Assembly (NCBI GenBank): GCA_038502055.1
Contig: JAXRKN010000036.1
Span: 2,480,001-2,544,000, forward strand
Length of the DNA stretch: 64,000 nt
Direction: 5' to 3'
DNA from: Tanytarsus gracilentus
Taxonomy: Eukaryota > Arthropoda > Insecta > Diptera > Chironomidae
The translations under genes were made by a program, and so were the position numbers. This document shows, piece by piece, positions 24,101 through 37,100 of the stretch. Below the pieces are notes generated by a model. It did not search any database. It had not been told where the DNA came from and was given only the letters and a program-made list of their open reading frames with translations. Position 1 is the first letter of the stretch. Each line of letters begins with the position of its first letter.

Positions 24101-26029
24101 ATATTGCGGCCGTAAATATTTCATTTGGCTTTTTAACGTGTACGTGGGAGGTATAAACACAAGAAAAAGCAAGCAACACGGTTAAGGTAGGCTCAAAAGC
24201 ATTGATTTTCTCTATTAGCGAAGGGGGAATAAAACTTTCAGGAAAATTTCGCTAACTATTGAATTTATTATGAAGAGTTCAGAATTTTAGTCATTTTAAA
24301 AATCGCATATACGCGGATTCGCATGTTCGCATATATCAAATTTTAAAGTTTAAATTTCTTCATCCAGAAATTCCAATAAAATGGAATTTAATTACTAAAG
24401 TATATTATTTGAAGTTGTAGCAACTGATTTATTTCACCTCAACGCTTCCACAGAAATGTGATCAAAAATTTTCTCGTAAGTAAAATTAAATTAAATCTGT
24501 CGAGCATCAAATTCGCTGAAATAAACCACAAAGCAGGAAAATAAACTTAAATAAAGAAATACACACAATAAAAATATAAACCTTAAAATATTTTTTATTG
24601 CTGACTCCTCGTCTACTGCACACTATACCTTTCGTTCATCAGGAAGCAATAAATAAAGCTCTCGAGAGGAGCGAGAGAAAATCATCGATGCATGACATGA
24701 GCATTCGTTCGCTCGAAGCCAATTTCCTGCATTAGTGATTCACTTCTTCTCACTATCTCAATGCCGCTATGTTAAATACACATTTGAGTGAAAATATATC
24801 AAGTCACCGTAAATGCGATGGAGAAGCAATTTAAGAGAGAAATGGCCAGGAAATAAATTTAATTTTTATGATTCTCATTCGTCGATGAAATAAATCAATA
24901 GACATTAAACTGTGCCTCGCACGGTGGATTTATTACTTTACTGTCACACACACTCACACAGTGGTTTCGGTTGAGATGAGCAGAGAAATTTAGTGTAAGA
25001 ACATTTGGAATAAATTGTATTATCATAAAATCAATATCGAGCAAAAAATGCCTCGGCAAACTTTTTTCCAACTCTTACGAGAAAGTGCTTTTTTGTCTTT
25101 TGTCGCTTTCTTCTCTCATGAGATTTTCAATTCAAAGTCAAATTTGATTGCGAGGATGGATATTCATATTCGAAAAAAAATCTTTCTAGAATGTTAATTT
25201 TTTTCTTTTCTGAAATGGAACGAGGATTGGCAGCAATAATTTAATTTGTCATTTCAGCACATTTTTGAATTTTTTTTGGTTGGAATTTTAAAACAGGAAA
25301 TTTATAAGCGCAAATTTCAGTGAGTTTCAAAAATTGTTGCTCAATTTAAACACGGAGTGATTTAATTTTGTGCAATTTTTATAAACGTGGATTTTATCAT
25401 TCACTCGACTCTCAATGCCATATTATTCAACAACATCCCACTTCACGATAATACAAACGTTTCATCAAATTTTATGTGAAATTCTCTTTTCGTCATATCA
25501 TAGCTGCAATATGTTTAATTCCACATGTGAAACCAATTAAGATGTTTTTTTCTCCATGGAATTCAGCAAATAGAGACGAGAATTTGAAATGAGATAAACA
25601 TTTTTCCCTCCAGGTATTTTTCGAGTCGAACAACAGGAAAAAATTATGGCGATGAATCAAAGCTTTCATCACACGATAGAGAGAGAGAGAGAGAGAGACA
25701 AAAGTGACTATTCATGTGCGTACCTTTTCAAAAGCCATAGGTCTTGAAAGCTTTTCGATGGGCGCCGTGGTGGATGATGAAGATGTCGATGCCGTGTTTG
25801 ACGGTTGCGATGTAGACGAAGCGACGGATGTGGTCGACGAGAACTGTGGTCGTTCGGTGTAGAGTACTAGTTGATTGTTTGCAGTTGGAAGTGAAACTGC
25901 CGTTGCTGTCATATTTATATTTGCTGCTACTGCTTCACCAGCGTATGATGCCTCAACTAATGTTGATGATATATTGTGTCTATTTCTATGAAGCGGTACA
26001 TTGACTTTCGTAGATGATCCTGGCTCCAT
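15188..26029 (-). CDS. R7-family RGS protein (DEP-DHEX-GGL-RGS) with long C-terminal tail
   Basis: Ten minus-strand exons join in phase: 25724-26029, 22039-23048, 21693-21914, 21555-21633, 21336-21496, 19612-19671, 17136-17261, 16884-17069, 15494-16158 and 15188-15435, giving about 1,020 residues. An in-frame TAG just precedes the chosen ATG. Residues 1-102 are Ser/Thr-rich. Then come a DEP domain (about 110-195, HGYFFPVND, LYRFQSPYYW), DHEX, a GGL helix that in this family binds Gbeta5 (about 310-375, ending PSNPWVSED), and an RGS box (about 390-510, YSHENIRFWQAV, YPRFIRSEHY). R7 RGS proteins speed GTP hydrolysis by Gi/o alpha subunits, mainly in neurons. Vertebrate R7 members end soon after the RGS box at under 500 residues; here about 500 more follow. 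That tail is low-complexity, Ser/Pro/Glu-rich, and contains CQVCPWDIIE and a terminal ICPWEDE. The N-terminal 500 residues are certain. The tail is supported by splice sites and phase at every junction, but could be one of several isoforms. Confidence 0.88.
16310..16450. repeat. duplicated segment inside an RGS7-like intron
   Basis: CACATGCTTAATTAGTTG followed by GGAGCTTTTTAA occurs at about 16,318 and again about 92 bases later. The surrounding intron (16,159-16,883) is full of AGCTTTAA/TTAAAGCT palindromes. This looks like a local tandem duplication; no function is evident. Confidence 0.5.
23049..25723. other. first coding intron of the RGS7-like gene
   Basis: A 2.7-kb AT-rich intron between the Ser/Thr-rich first coding exon and the DEP exon. 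No nested gene was seen. A GA-dinucleotide run lies at its 5' end (about 25,676-25,700). Confidence 0.6.
25676..25700. repeat. (GA)n microsatellite
   Basis: About twelve uninterrupted GA dinucleotides, just inside the first RGS intron and about 24 bases from the splice donor of the first coding exon (minus strand). Confidence 0.8.
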
Positions 26030-29000
26030 GACCTAGTGTGCCTAGGTTTCAAACGATAAAATCTCGCTTGCGGCTTTATTTTGGCACTGACTTTTTACTA
26101 TAGGAAGTGTCAATGTTTTTTAAATATATTTTTGTAATCTGATTAGATAGCTCAGGTGAGATGAGTCAGAGACGTAAGGAAAGGTAAATAAATTTTTTTA
26201 CGGTGCTTGATTGGATCTCGGAAGGATTTTTTCTCTTCTTTTTATTTGTGCTTCGCTCAATGTCTTCGGCAATATATTTTACTTCTCCCGCTTTGCTTTT
26301 TATTCTTTAGCAATATTTTTCTTAAATTAATTTTCCTTTTTATTTTTGGTTTCTTCAAATACTTTTTTTCTCTCTTCTTTATGTGATGTCGTCGTTATTT
26401 ATGATTGCACGTTTGTCATCTTATCCAAACTCCATGTCTGTTTTAAAAACAACTATAGACAGAAGAGATTGCTTTCATACAGCCTCGTTTCGGCGAAATA
26501 TCGATCAATAACTCACTTTGATGCATTTCCTTCGTTTTCCACCAAATCGATCTCGTTCGTCGCCTCCAGCAATTGTTTCTCGATGACTGATGGAAAATTT
26601 TCCTCGATTTCTCGAAGAAAATTTGACGAGACGGCAATTGGGGCTGCGACCGATTCAGAAGAAAGCCTGGTTCGTCTGGCGGTTCGAGCCCCTGTACCAT
26701 CTTGCTATTACTTCCACATTGATCTAGAAAAAGAGAGGGAAATTAATTTATCAGAAAATTTCATATTTTCAGTTTTCAATCAGCCATTTTTTATCATAAT
26801 TAATTCCTGGAATTATGAAAGTTTGCGTTAAAATGCAAGAATTTATAAATATTTAAAATTTTTAAGGGTGTTTTAAAAAGTTTAACTGAAACCTATTTAA
26901 ATTCCGACGAATTTTATTCAAAATGCTTTCATCATTTTGTTCTGAGAAAAATTAGCGAACCATTTAAAAAAATCTATAGGATTTTCCTGGAAATTTATCT
27001 CGTAGTGCTCTTTCAACTCAAACAAGTTTCTCTCAATATTTTCCAGGTAATGGTAATTCCAAACGTTCCATATTGAGTCATGTTTCAATGATAAATCAAA
27101 AGAGAGCGTTTACACTTTGCCTCATAACGGCACACCCACGGATGGGGTTGTAATCTGTTTATTGAATTTCTCGTCACATATTCTTCCTCTCTCGTTCTAT
27201 AAAATATCCATTTATAAACAATCAGTCATCATTATTAGATTGGAGAGAGCGTGGATGAAAGAACAATGCCATAAATCCATGTCCATTTAAGAGGCTTACT
27301 TCCATTGTCATTTTGCAAATACAAAATGATTCACTCTTCATCGCTCATTAAATTCCATTAAATTTATTAATTTATTACTTAAAGCTCAAAAAATATAAAT
27401 GAGAAATTCAGAGACAAAATTTTTATTCTAGAGGTTGATTTAAAAAAGATTTCTGCACAGCATTACAACCATAAAAAAAGGTAGATTTTAACCATTTCAA
27501 AAGTACTCGAAAATTCCATCAAAAGAACTTCAAAGGACAGTAAATAACTTAATAAACCCTACTTATGTTGTTGATGTAACCACATTATTTATTTCCCTGA
27601 GAAGAGACGTGTGACGTATTGAAGGTTTGCGCTTATGTCGTCCATGTGGAAGTTATAGGAGAGAAAAATATAATTTTTCAGTATGTCGGTACGTGCAGAG
27701 CATCAAGCATCAGGGTGAAATTTTTACGACACAAAAAAATCCTTGAGGTATAAACTAATAAACCCTTACTCTCTCTCTTTCTATCGATTGTTTTTATTAT
27801 TCCATTAAACGAGCTTTTGTGGTTTGCAGTATGTACAATAATAGCATAGCTTTAATTGATGATAATAAGTCAAATTGAGTTTTAGTTCTATCAAATTTAT
27901 TGCCGGCTTTTTCGTCAGTCCGTACTTTGTTAAATTAATTCATTAGAAGGTTTAATTAAAGCAATTTTTTCAACTGAGTTTATTCGTTTAAAACGAAGAA
28001 AAGGTAGCGCTCACTGCGGGAGGCATTGTTTGGTGTTTATTATAGAGCAATTAAATCATGTTAATCTCACTAAAGGTGCAAAATAGAATTCATTCATTTA
28101 TATTAAAAAAAGCTTTTTCTAAAGTTTAAGTTCATAATTTGAATCCTCATAAATCACATGAAACCTTTTTTTATGATTTATGAAGATTTTCTTTTGATCT
28201 CGTTATGTGCACGGCGTATTTATCTTTCATCAAGTCTATGAAAGTAATTTTAATTGCAAATACCATTTCAATATTTATTCATGACAGTCTCGCATGTTTA
28301 TCTAATCCGTATAACATTTCATACTCTGTTTATTCATCAATCTTGCACATCTGCTCTTAACGCTTAAGCGAGCGTCGAGTCGAAATCTCACTGCTCTCAA
28401 TGGTCATAAACCTCAGTAACATGGCATATCCTTTTTCGTGCTTTCACTAAGCTGTTTGATTTATGTTCGCAACATAAATACATAAAACATGAAACTCCCG
28501 AGCGGCCACTGTGAGATGCTCTTTTACTTTTGATCAACTTTAATGGAATTTGTGTTGGTGTGACTTAATCATATGATCGTGAAACTTCAAGCTCATCTCT
28601 CGCACACAAAATAAAAAATTCGAGTGTTCAATTTTTATTCGTTTTGAAATGTGTGAAAAACATGAAATAAAATATTAATTTTATAACAAATCGCTTCGGG
28701 GACGATTCATAAATAATTGCAAGCATTTTATCTCAAAACACGCAGTTATAAAATCATAAATTTTCAAAATTGTTTCCATAATTCGTAGACAAATAGCTCC
28801 CTCACGTTCAGATTTGTGTAAAATATTGCTTAAAAATGCCTTTTGGTTGTTGTTACGCCGATCGTGCATAAAATATTATTTTTTCGATTGAATTAAAGCT
28901 GAATGTTTGAGATTTATTTTCTACATTGTATCATGCGCGTAACCTTAAAAATCATTCATCACGAGCTGAATTTTTTCACACAATAAACAAGATTTTTCAC

Positions 29001-30042
29001 TTAAATTTTTTCACTCCCATAAAAATGCGCTTTTTATGTTTGTTTAACTAACCAAATTAAAAACTCAAATTGAATTTTATGATGTTCTGAATTTAGAACT
29101 CTTAATTATGTCAAAATTAAGTAAAAATGTAGCAAAAAGTTTTGAGCTTAATAAAATAAATTAAATTGCTAATTAAAGTGAACTCATTTTTTTGTTGAAG
29201 TTAAAAATTCAAATTCAAATTTTACATTTTAATATTTGAGCAAAATTTGAAAATCAATTAAGGACATGAACTTTTAGCCATTTTTGCTAAACACCCATTT
29301 TTCTAATCAGTAATGGTTAAATAATCTCTCACATTCATACATGTCGTCCTGCACAAAAGAAGTAAGGGTCATTTGTGAAAAGAAAATTCTTTTCAGTGAA
29401 CAAACAAAGTTATGGATGCGTATATTAGAAGAATTTGATTTATGGGAAAAATTTAAGACATTTTTTGTGAAGAATTTTGTGTGTGTGTGTGTGATGATTT
29501 ATTTTCAGCAAAGTAAATGGACATAAATATTTTGCGGTTATGCTTTTTCAATTCTCAACAATAAATTTTTCAATATTTGACCTTTTTGTATTGCGCATAA
29601 TCCCTGTATAAGCTCTGGAATGAAAACCCCTTTTTCTTTATCAGCAGCACGTGTTTAAAAAACAAAAGTCACGGTGAATTTTAAATTTGAGTTACATTTT
29701 CCTCCTCGTGTGTATACTTTAGCAGTTAAAAACAGTCAGTTCAGTACACTGCATGAAGCGAACACATCACATCCTACAGACAGGCTTAACAGCGTCAATA
29801 GCGATGACAGCGGCGTTGAAAGAAAATTATGCGTGTAATGATATACATTTCATTCTCACTCGAATAGACATGTAGGTATGCTAGAGTGGGCGAGTAAGGA
29901 ACATAAGATGTCTCTAACTTTACGAGATTTGAATTACTCGAACTTTATACTTAGAAGACTTGATGCAAATTACAGCCCCTGTACAATCGATGTATAAATT
30001 AAGGATCCCATTTCAAAATTACGTGATATCGTTTGCAAATTC
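26030..30042. other. upstream region of the RGS7-like gene, no supportable gene
   Basis: The part nearest the RGS start (26,030-26,710) is less AT-rich and probably holds its 5' UTR and promoter. Open frames there (26,346-26,831 + and 26,443-26,700 -) lack domains. A core-promoter-like stretch near 29,710-29,750 precedes a 43-codon frame. A (GT)n run lies near 29,480. Confidence 0.45.
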
Positions 30043-30120
30043 AAACAAGATGGGTCTGCAAACGGCGTTGCCATTTCCAATAGCTCCGCATAGATTGGTA
30101 CCCTACTTCGTTACAATGGG

Positions 30121-30710
30121 CATTAGTGGCACTCTCGGTTAATCATGATGGACATTCCTCAAAAATCGTCAATGTCAATCGATTCCCGATGCAATGACGA
30201 GTTCAACGACATACATGAAGCCGTAGTTCTAAAAAATGGACATTAGTGGCACTCCTGGCCGGCCATGATGGATATTCCTCAAAAATCGTCAGTGTCAATC
30301 GATTCCCGATGCAATGACGAGTTCAACGACATACATGAAGCCATAGTTCTGAAAAATGGAGATTAGTGGCACTCCTGGCCGGCCATGATGGACATTCCTC
30401 AAAAATCGTCAGTTCCATTCGATTCCTGGTCAAATTACGAGTTCAACGACATACATGAAGCCACAGTTCTAAAAAATGGACATTAGTGGCACTCCTGGCC
30501 GGCCATGATGGATATTCCTCAAAAATCATCAGTGTCAATCGATTCCTGATGCAATGACGAGTTCAACGACATACATGAAGCCATAGTTCTGAAAAATGGT
30601 CATTAGTGGCACTCCTGGCCGGCCATGATGGACATTCTTCAAAAATCGCCAGTTCCATTCGATTCCTGGTCAAATTACGAGTTCAACGATACCCATGAAG
30701 CCATATAAGA
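30121..30710 (+). repeat. 120-bp minisatellite, five units
   Basis: Units begin at 30,121, 30,241, 30,361, 30,481 and 30,601, each at CATTAGTGGCACTC or a close variant. Units 2 and 4 share one version (GTCAGTGTCAATCGATT, GATGCAATGACGAG). Units 3 and 5 share another (CAGTTCCATTCGATT, GGTCAAATTACGAG). The array is thus a 240-bp higher-order repeat preceded by one extra unit. Confidence 0.95.
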
Positions 30711-30883
30711 GAAAATTTGTATGAAAAAGGACATTTTTGCACTCAGGGACGGTCCTTGAAGGGTCATACCTCAAAACTAAATACTTCTTGCACAACTAGA
30801 GCCAAAACCCGATCTTTAGCCATAAACCCGAGTCAAATCCGACCAGCCGTTCTTGAGATATGGCGTTCACTAAGATCGTAAGA

Positions 30884-30922
30884 AAGTAAGAAAGTGAGAA
30901 AGTGAGAAAGTGAGAAAGTAAG
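30884..30922 (+). repeat. AGAAAGTG/A octamer run
   Basis: About five near-perfect copies of AGAAAGT(G/A) in tandem. The other copy of the element has only one at the matching place (about 37,578-37,592). Confidence 0.85.
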
Positions 30923-31111
30923 ATGACTTAAATGGCTCTATATCCTCGTAGGATTAACCGATTTCAAATCTGTTTTCGCCAGTTTGTAGGGTTTGGCTAG
31001 GCCTATCATTTGAGTGTATGTTTTGGTATTGCACAATGTAATGTCTTGGCACTAGGGGTCGAAAACAGGTTTTGGAAAAATCCAAAATTAATATATAGCG
31101 GAGCTATAATA

Positions 31112-34100
31112 AACTCTAAATTACACTTCAATGGTATTATTTTATGTTTCTGGTACGGATTTAATGCTTTGTGAAACAAAATCAGGTGTAATGAAGATAT
31201 TCAAGCAGACCTTGGAGGGGTTTAAACTAATCAAGTTCCAGGAAATGTTTTAAAATTATTTTTTGTTCAAACATCAAAATTTCTTAAAAGTTTCTTACAT
31301 TTTCCTAATTAACTAATTTGATCCATTCGATACACTTCTTGAAAGTTTTTCTCTTCTTTCATTTTCTCTTTAAATCACTCATTCCATATTAAGTACCATT
31401 TCATTATTTTCATTCGATTATCTTTAATGACATCAAAATTGTAAATGCTGGAAATAATAAGAAGAATCATGGAGACGAAAAAAGGGAAAAGTGGCGAAGA
31501 AAAATGTCTAATGAAAATCTTTCGCACTAATGATGATGAGCATACAATGTCAATCGCTTTCAACGCCTTCAAATCCACTCCATAGACGACGGAATAAATA
31601 TACACAATTGGCAACACGAGCGGAACAGGAGGGTGCCATCGAAACAATATAATTAGATTAAGTGTAGTGAAGAAAAACCACTTGGTATAATTTTTGGGTT
31701 CATCAGACATGAAAGAAACTTTGTTGTCAGCCTTCCAAGATGACATTAATATTTAATAAAAAAACTACAGAAAATATTTTATGAAATGTCAACAAAAAAA
31801 TAATGCAACAAGAGAACTTTTTTTAAATCATTTTGAACGTGATTCAATTTTTCGATCGATGATTGAATTTTTTCAGCCCATCATGCCTCGAAGCTCGCAC
31901 AAAACTCAATTTTCCTTTTTTGCTTTTGAAGAAAAGCTTCACGAATGTGTTCGATAAAATTGAGATCTAATGAACTTTTTCAACATCAAATTCGATAGAG
32001 TTGAGAAAATGGAAATTTTAATGGACCTAAAAAAGGTAAATCGAAATTCACGTCATGAACTTTAATGATATGCTCACTATATACGAAGCTTTTATGCGTA
32101 TACGTTTATCATGATTTCACACTCGGCAGCTCCTTGATTCTACATTTCTTTCACGTCTCTCGGTTTTATGGCCATTTTGCACATACGTGTGGGTGGAATT
32201 AGATAATGAGAGTATTGGAAGCATTGTTAAATGCAGCTGATAATACGGCACTTGATGGCATCAAGAAACTATGTAAATATGATGATGATAGAGGACAGGC
32301 GAAGAATAATGACGTAAAGAATTTCAAAGCTCTTTATCGTCAGCATGCGGACGGTGAGTTATGATCGAAAGCACTCAACCGGATGGCATTAGAAATGAGG
32401 AGCCTTGGAATTATTATGAATGTTTTGTTGTGTAATGCAATACGAAGTTTTCCCACAGCAATGATGATTTCTATGATAAAACTTCCATCCTTGTCCGTTT
32501 ATATCTCTCTCAATGTCTTTCTGTCAAAGTAAATTTGCGCCACACTCATAACCGCCCACATCTTCTTTAATTAGAAAAAGAGCTCAGAACAACAACATTG
32601 GTTAGACTTGTGGTCTCTTAACAAACTTTTAATGTCATGTGCAATGTTTAAAATAAAAATAAACGAAAGCTTTGAGTGTAGAAACGTTTGACCATAAACA
32701 AAAATTTTATTTTGGCATTCTCTGGTGGGTTAGAAGCCAAAAAATCTTTTTAAGTTTAATTAAATTTTTTCAACACAAATCTTTTTTTGAAATTCAACAT
32801 TTATGAATTTTTGAATTTCAAACGAAAAATTTTTGAATTTAATTTCATATCTTTTAAAATCATTTTCAGATTCTTGATTGTAGAAACTTTAACAACGTCT
32901 CAAATTACCCTTGAAAAGAAAACAATTTTCCTCGAAATAATAAAAGTGAGCACTCAGTATCGTATTTGTATGCGAAACTTTTCTCTTAATGTTTTCTTGT
33001 TCGATCGTGAAACTTTTATCGCCCTTTTGTTTTTTCTTCTTCACACATTTGCTCTCTGGCATTATTGCTTCTTTATTGCAAAGACCATCAGACCCCTTTT
33101 TTGTTTGATTCTGAAAAAGCTTTCAACTTCAATTCAAAACCCATAGCCTTAAGGCTGAGCTTTGATGATGAATGCAATAATTTTTTAATGGTACCCAAGA
33201 GAACTTTTTGCATGATTGAAAAAGCTTTTTATTTGTTTGATGCTTTAAGGGGTATTAAATAATTTATGAAGATTTTTTAAGCAATTTAATCATGCATGAT
33301 TGATTAAAAAATGAACTTTAATTTTTTGGAAAATTTTTTTTTTAATTCCTTTGAGATTTTTTAAGCTGAGATTTAATTTTCACTGTCAAAAAGCATTTTG
33401 TAATTTTTATTTTTTAAAAAGCTTCCATATTTTTTTGTACGCATCGTCGCATTTAGAGGAAACATAAAGACACAACATGAAAGTGAGGTAACAAAAGATA
33501 AAAAAGAAGAGCTGATGGTGATAGAGATAAAAGGAAGCATTACGAATGAGTTGGCATTTTAATGGCTGTCATAAACATCGTCACTCCTTCAGTGCCTACA
33601 ACCTTGATTCCTTCCTCTCTCATTTTTATCTTCTCTTAATTCCAAAGACATTTCGGTCGAGAGAAATTTATGATTTTTATCAATTAAAAAGTTTCTTTTT
33701 TCACTTCCCATTCGTTTACTTTTTATTATCGCTCGGATTCAACTCAGACAAAAACTTTTGGATGCCATTTCATGCCTTTTTGAATATCATATCTAAATTG
33801 ACCAGACATTCGAATGATATATGGTGAAAGTTCTGCCAGACAGTAGATTTACGTAAGCCGAGAAATTTATTAAAATAAGCTTTTACATCCTAATTTAACT
33901 TCCTTTGTCACTTTGATGCTGGCAGTCGGCCAACTGCGCACAGATGATGATTAAATGAGAGTTTGGAAATTTCATTGGAAATTCACAAACAATTTATTTG
34001 GCTTTCTCTCCAAAAATTTTAATAATCTGATGAAAAAAGTGATAAAAATTATGGCGGTGCCTAATTTATTTCGTATTCTTAAGGATAAAAACATAAATTT

Positions 34101-37100
34101 TGAGAAAAAATTTATCGACCGAAAGCAATCAAAAAGTTTCTCTCGACGACCTTGATGCGAGAATTTTCGAGATTTTTCTCCATGCGATGACAAAAATTGC
34201 TTGGAAATATTTTTCTCATTCAAGAATTAATTTATTGGCAATGATGTCTCAATAATTGCTTTCAACATGCTCTAAAAATAGTACAAGATGCTGAGGCAGA
34301 AACATCGAAACATTCCTAAGCCTTCTTTTTAATCTTGTTTTGCGTCGTCGATAAAGCACAAAAAGTTAAATTCGAAGAAATTTTTCATGGCAGCAAAATA
34401 AGTGGTTTTATGTTTATGGCAAAAAATTTATAGGGAAGAGTTTTTCAGCTAGTACTGTTCGCTTTATCGATTATTTTTTCAACATTTTCTAGGAACAGAA
34501 GTCTGGCTTGGAATCGTCGTATATAATTTGAGAGATTACAGTTATTGGCAGCTAAAATTGAAATTGAAATTAATTAAGCGCCTTTTTTGGCATGCCTCAA
34601 AATTAACTCTAAGTTGTGTGGAATCACAGATGTTAATAAAATCTCCATTAAATACTGTGAGAAAGCTCAACTGTGAATTTAGGTTAAATTCTCCGAGCGA
34701 TAATTTCTCGTGTGACTTTTTCGAGTTGGTCCACAAATTTTAATGAATAAACTTTTCACTTTGCTGTAATTATTCAAATAAATCATGTTCAAAGAGCTTT
34801 ATTTAAAATAATACGATTTATTTTGGAAAATTACAAAGTTGAGCTTTTAAAAAGCTTTCAAAGAGGAAAAATTAATCTTCAGAGAAAAAACATTTAAACT
34901 TTTTGAATTTTAAATTTTCTAATTTTTATGTATTTAAAAACAAATTGATTATTTTTATTTCTCACTTAAGTCTGCAACTTATTCATCACTTCGAAATACA
35001 GCTGCTACCTTTTTGAGTGATTATCAAAAACATTTAACGACCCTCAAAAAGCGTCGTTGACATCAAAAATTTTCTTATTTGCTTTTCCAGCATTATGTGG
35101 GTTGGCTTGACATTTAAAAAAAATATTTTTATGCCTCAAAGTTTAAATAAAATCCCAAAAACCACAAAAAAGGATCTTCTAATGGACATGTAAAGGAAAG
35201 CATTTTTTGCTAATTAAAAATTAATCTTCAGGGTATTAAGTTGTGAACATTTCCTTTGCATAATTTTTTTCTCATTTTATTTCAGCTTTAAAAGCTCTAA
35301 ATTTATCAAAAAGAAAGCTTTAAGTTTTTATGCACGACAACTTTCATCGATAAGGAAAAAAATTTGTTTGCTTAATTTTGCGCTAAAAATCAACAAATTG
35401 TTTTCAACATGAAACAAAAAAACTCACTAAAACATGCACGCGTGCTGTCGTGGGTGTACAAAAAGCGGTATTTTCGTTATCAAAATCGACAGCGAAAATA
35501 ATGATTCCATATGCTGCCAGTCAATGGAAATTTTATTATGTCATTTCAAGCTGACATTACGCAAAGACCAATGATTTTTATGCAAAAAGCACGCTTCGTA
35601 ATAAAAATCCTTTCTGCATTAAAGTGTTGAAGACACAATGAGGAGAGGTCATAAAAAATTGCAGATTATGTGGTGAATGTGTGACAACAATATAAGAGCA
35701 CTTCTTAATGAGGTTGAAAGCTGTAAAGATTTTTTTCTCGTCGTTTGGAAAAATAATTTAGAGCCATAATAAAGTGACACAAAATTAATCTTTAATTATT
35801 TCGTGGCTTGACATTTTTCAAATAAAGAGTTCACAAATCATTTGCGACACAACGTGTGATCTTTTCTCGGAAAATGTTTTAAGAAAGGCTTAAGAAGTTT
35901 CATAAATCTGTTTTAGAGTGACGTCGGAAGCTTCGTTATTGATTTTTTACCCTCTCTAATATTTTATCAAGATCCTTCCAGAAAATTGAAAATTGAGAAG
36001 GATTTGAAGAAGAAAAGGATTTTATAAAAGAAGAAATTCGAATCTGAGGATTTAAAAATATTCGTTGACTTCTTGAGATTTAAATAAAAATTTGATATTT
36101 CAAGATTTCATGTCGCAAAACTCTTTTTCTTCCGTTTGAAAATTGTCACACAATCAACGGAATCTGTAAATCTAATTTGTGAAAGGCAAAACCCCTCGAA
36201 GGAAGTGAAAAGATCATCAAGTCCCGAGCGAATGAAATTTAAGCTCAACCCACTCACATTTTTCTTCCTTCCTCTTCACTTTTCTTTTGATGTGTGAAAT
36301 GAACAAGAGGAATTTTTAATATAAAACTCAATCAAGGTTCAAATAAAAATTGAATGAAATCTTTTAAGCGTTAAATTAGGAAATTTGATTTTAAATAAAT
36401 TGAATCAAAATATGCAGAAGAAAATTCTAGAAAAATTCCAAAACGCAATAAAATTTGGTTTTGATAATTAAGCAGATAATTAAGACAATTATTTCTATAG
36501 AAATACAGCCTGTGAATTAGGACTGATTCACAATATAAGTTCCTCATTTCTCTCGACTCTGCTTTTCCAATTTCTTTCAACAATAAAAAAACTTAAAACA
36601 ATTTCAGCTGAAATAATAAGAAGAACTTCTTTAATTATAGCTCCCTATTTTCCCTCGTAAAACTGTGCCAATAAAAATATATAAACGGTGAAGGTTCATG
36701 AAAGGAAACTTTTCACAATCTGTCGAAATGACTCGCACTTTGTCAAATCTCACTCCATTAAATCTTTTTTTTTTCGTCTCCTCTCAAGATTGAAGGCAAA
36801 ACAAAAGAGAAATTTTTATACAATTTGAAGGACTTTCTTTATATAACGCCGAAGAAAATCAATCAATGATATTGTCTAGGGATGCGGCCTTTTTATTGCC
36901 AACATCGAATTGAATTGACTTCGGGTTACGTTCTCGAATGTGAAAAGCGAGAAAAAGGCAATAAAATTTTCTCACTTACTCGTTAATGTTTTATTTCAAG
37001 ATTAACCAATAAAACTCATGCAGCTTTATGGCTGTGTATGAATAATCGTTTTTGTGGAAATGCACTGCTTCAATGAAAGTAACGAGGGTTTGTGCACTCT

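Larger units (their letters stand above)
30043..31111 (+). mobile_element. minisatellite-bearing repeat element, left copy (longer)
   Basis: This stretch is repeated in inverted orientation at 37,386-38,286. Shared landmarks are the outer end CAAGATGGGTCTGCAAACGG, a 120-bp tandem array, a unique core containing CCGTTCTTGAGATATGG, and the inner end GCGGAGCTATAATA. A 10-bp inverted word (ATAGCTCCGC at 30,080-30,089 and its complement at 31,098-31,107) lies near both ends. The left copy has five tandem units and an expanded AGAAAGTG octamer run (about 30,884-30,922). No coding capacity was seen. The plan (terminal unique parts, minisatellite, simple repeat, small subterminal inverted repeat) resembles non-autonomous Helitron/DINE-type or satellite-carrying MITE elements, but no defining end motif or clear target duplication was found. 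The superfamily is therefore open. Confidence 0.75.

Noticed and set aside
26670..26700. B-box-like GGTTCGAGCCC near the RGS 5' region
   Set aside because: No A-box or cloverleaf can be drawn around it; it is probably in untranslated or promoter sequence.
26346..26831. 161-codon + frame and 85-codon - frame
   Set aside because: They overlap each other in opposite strands, have no domain and lie where the RGS 5' UTR or promoter is expected.
32787..33262. 119- and 65-codon + frames
   Set aside because: Phe/Leu/Ile-rich with no recognisable membrane-protein family and no neighbouring exons; likely AT-composition noise.
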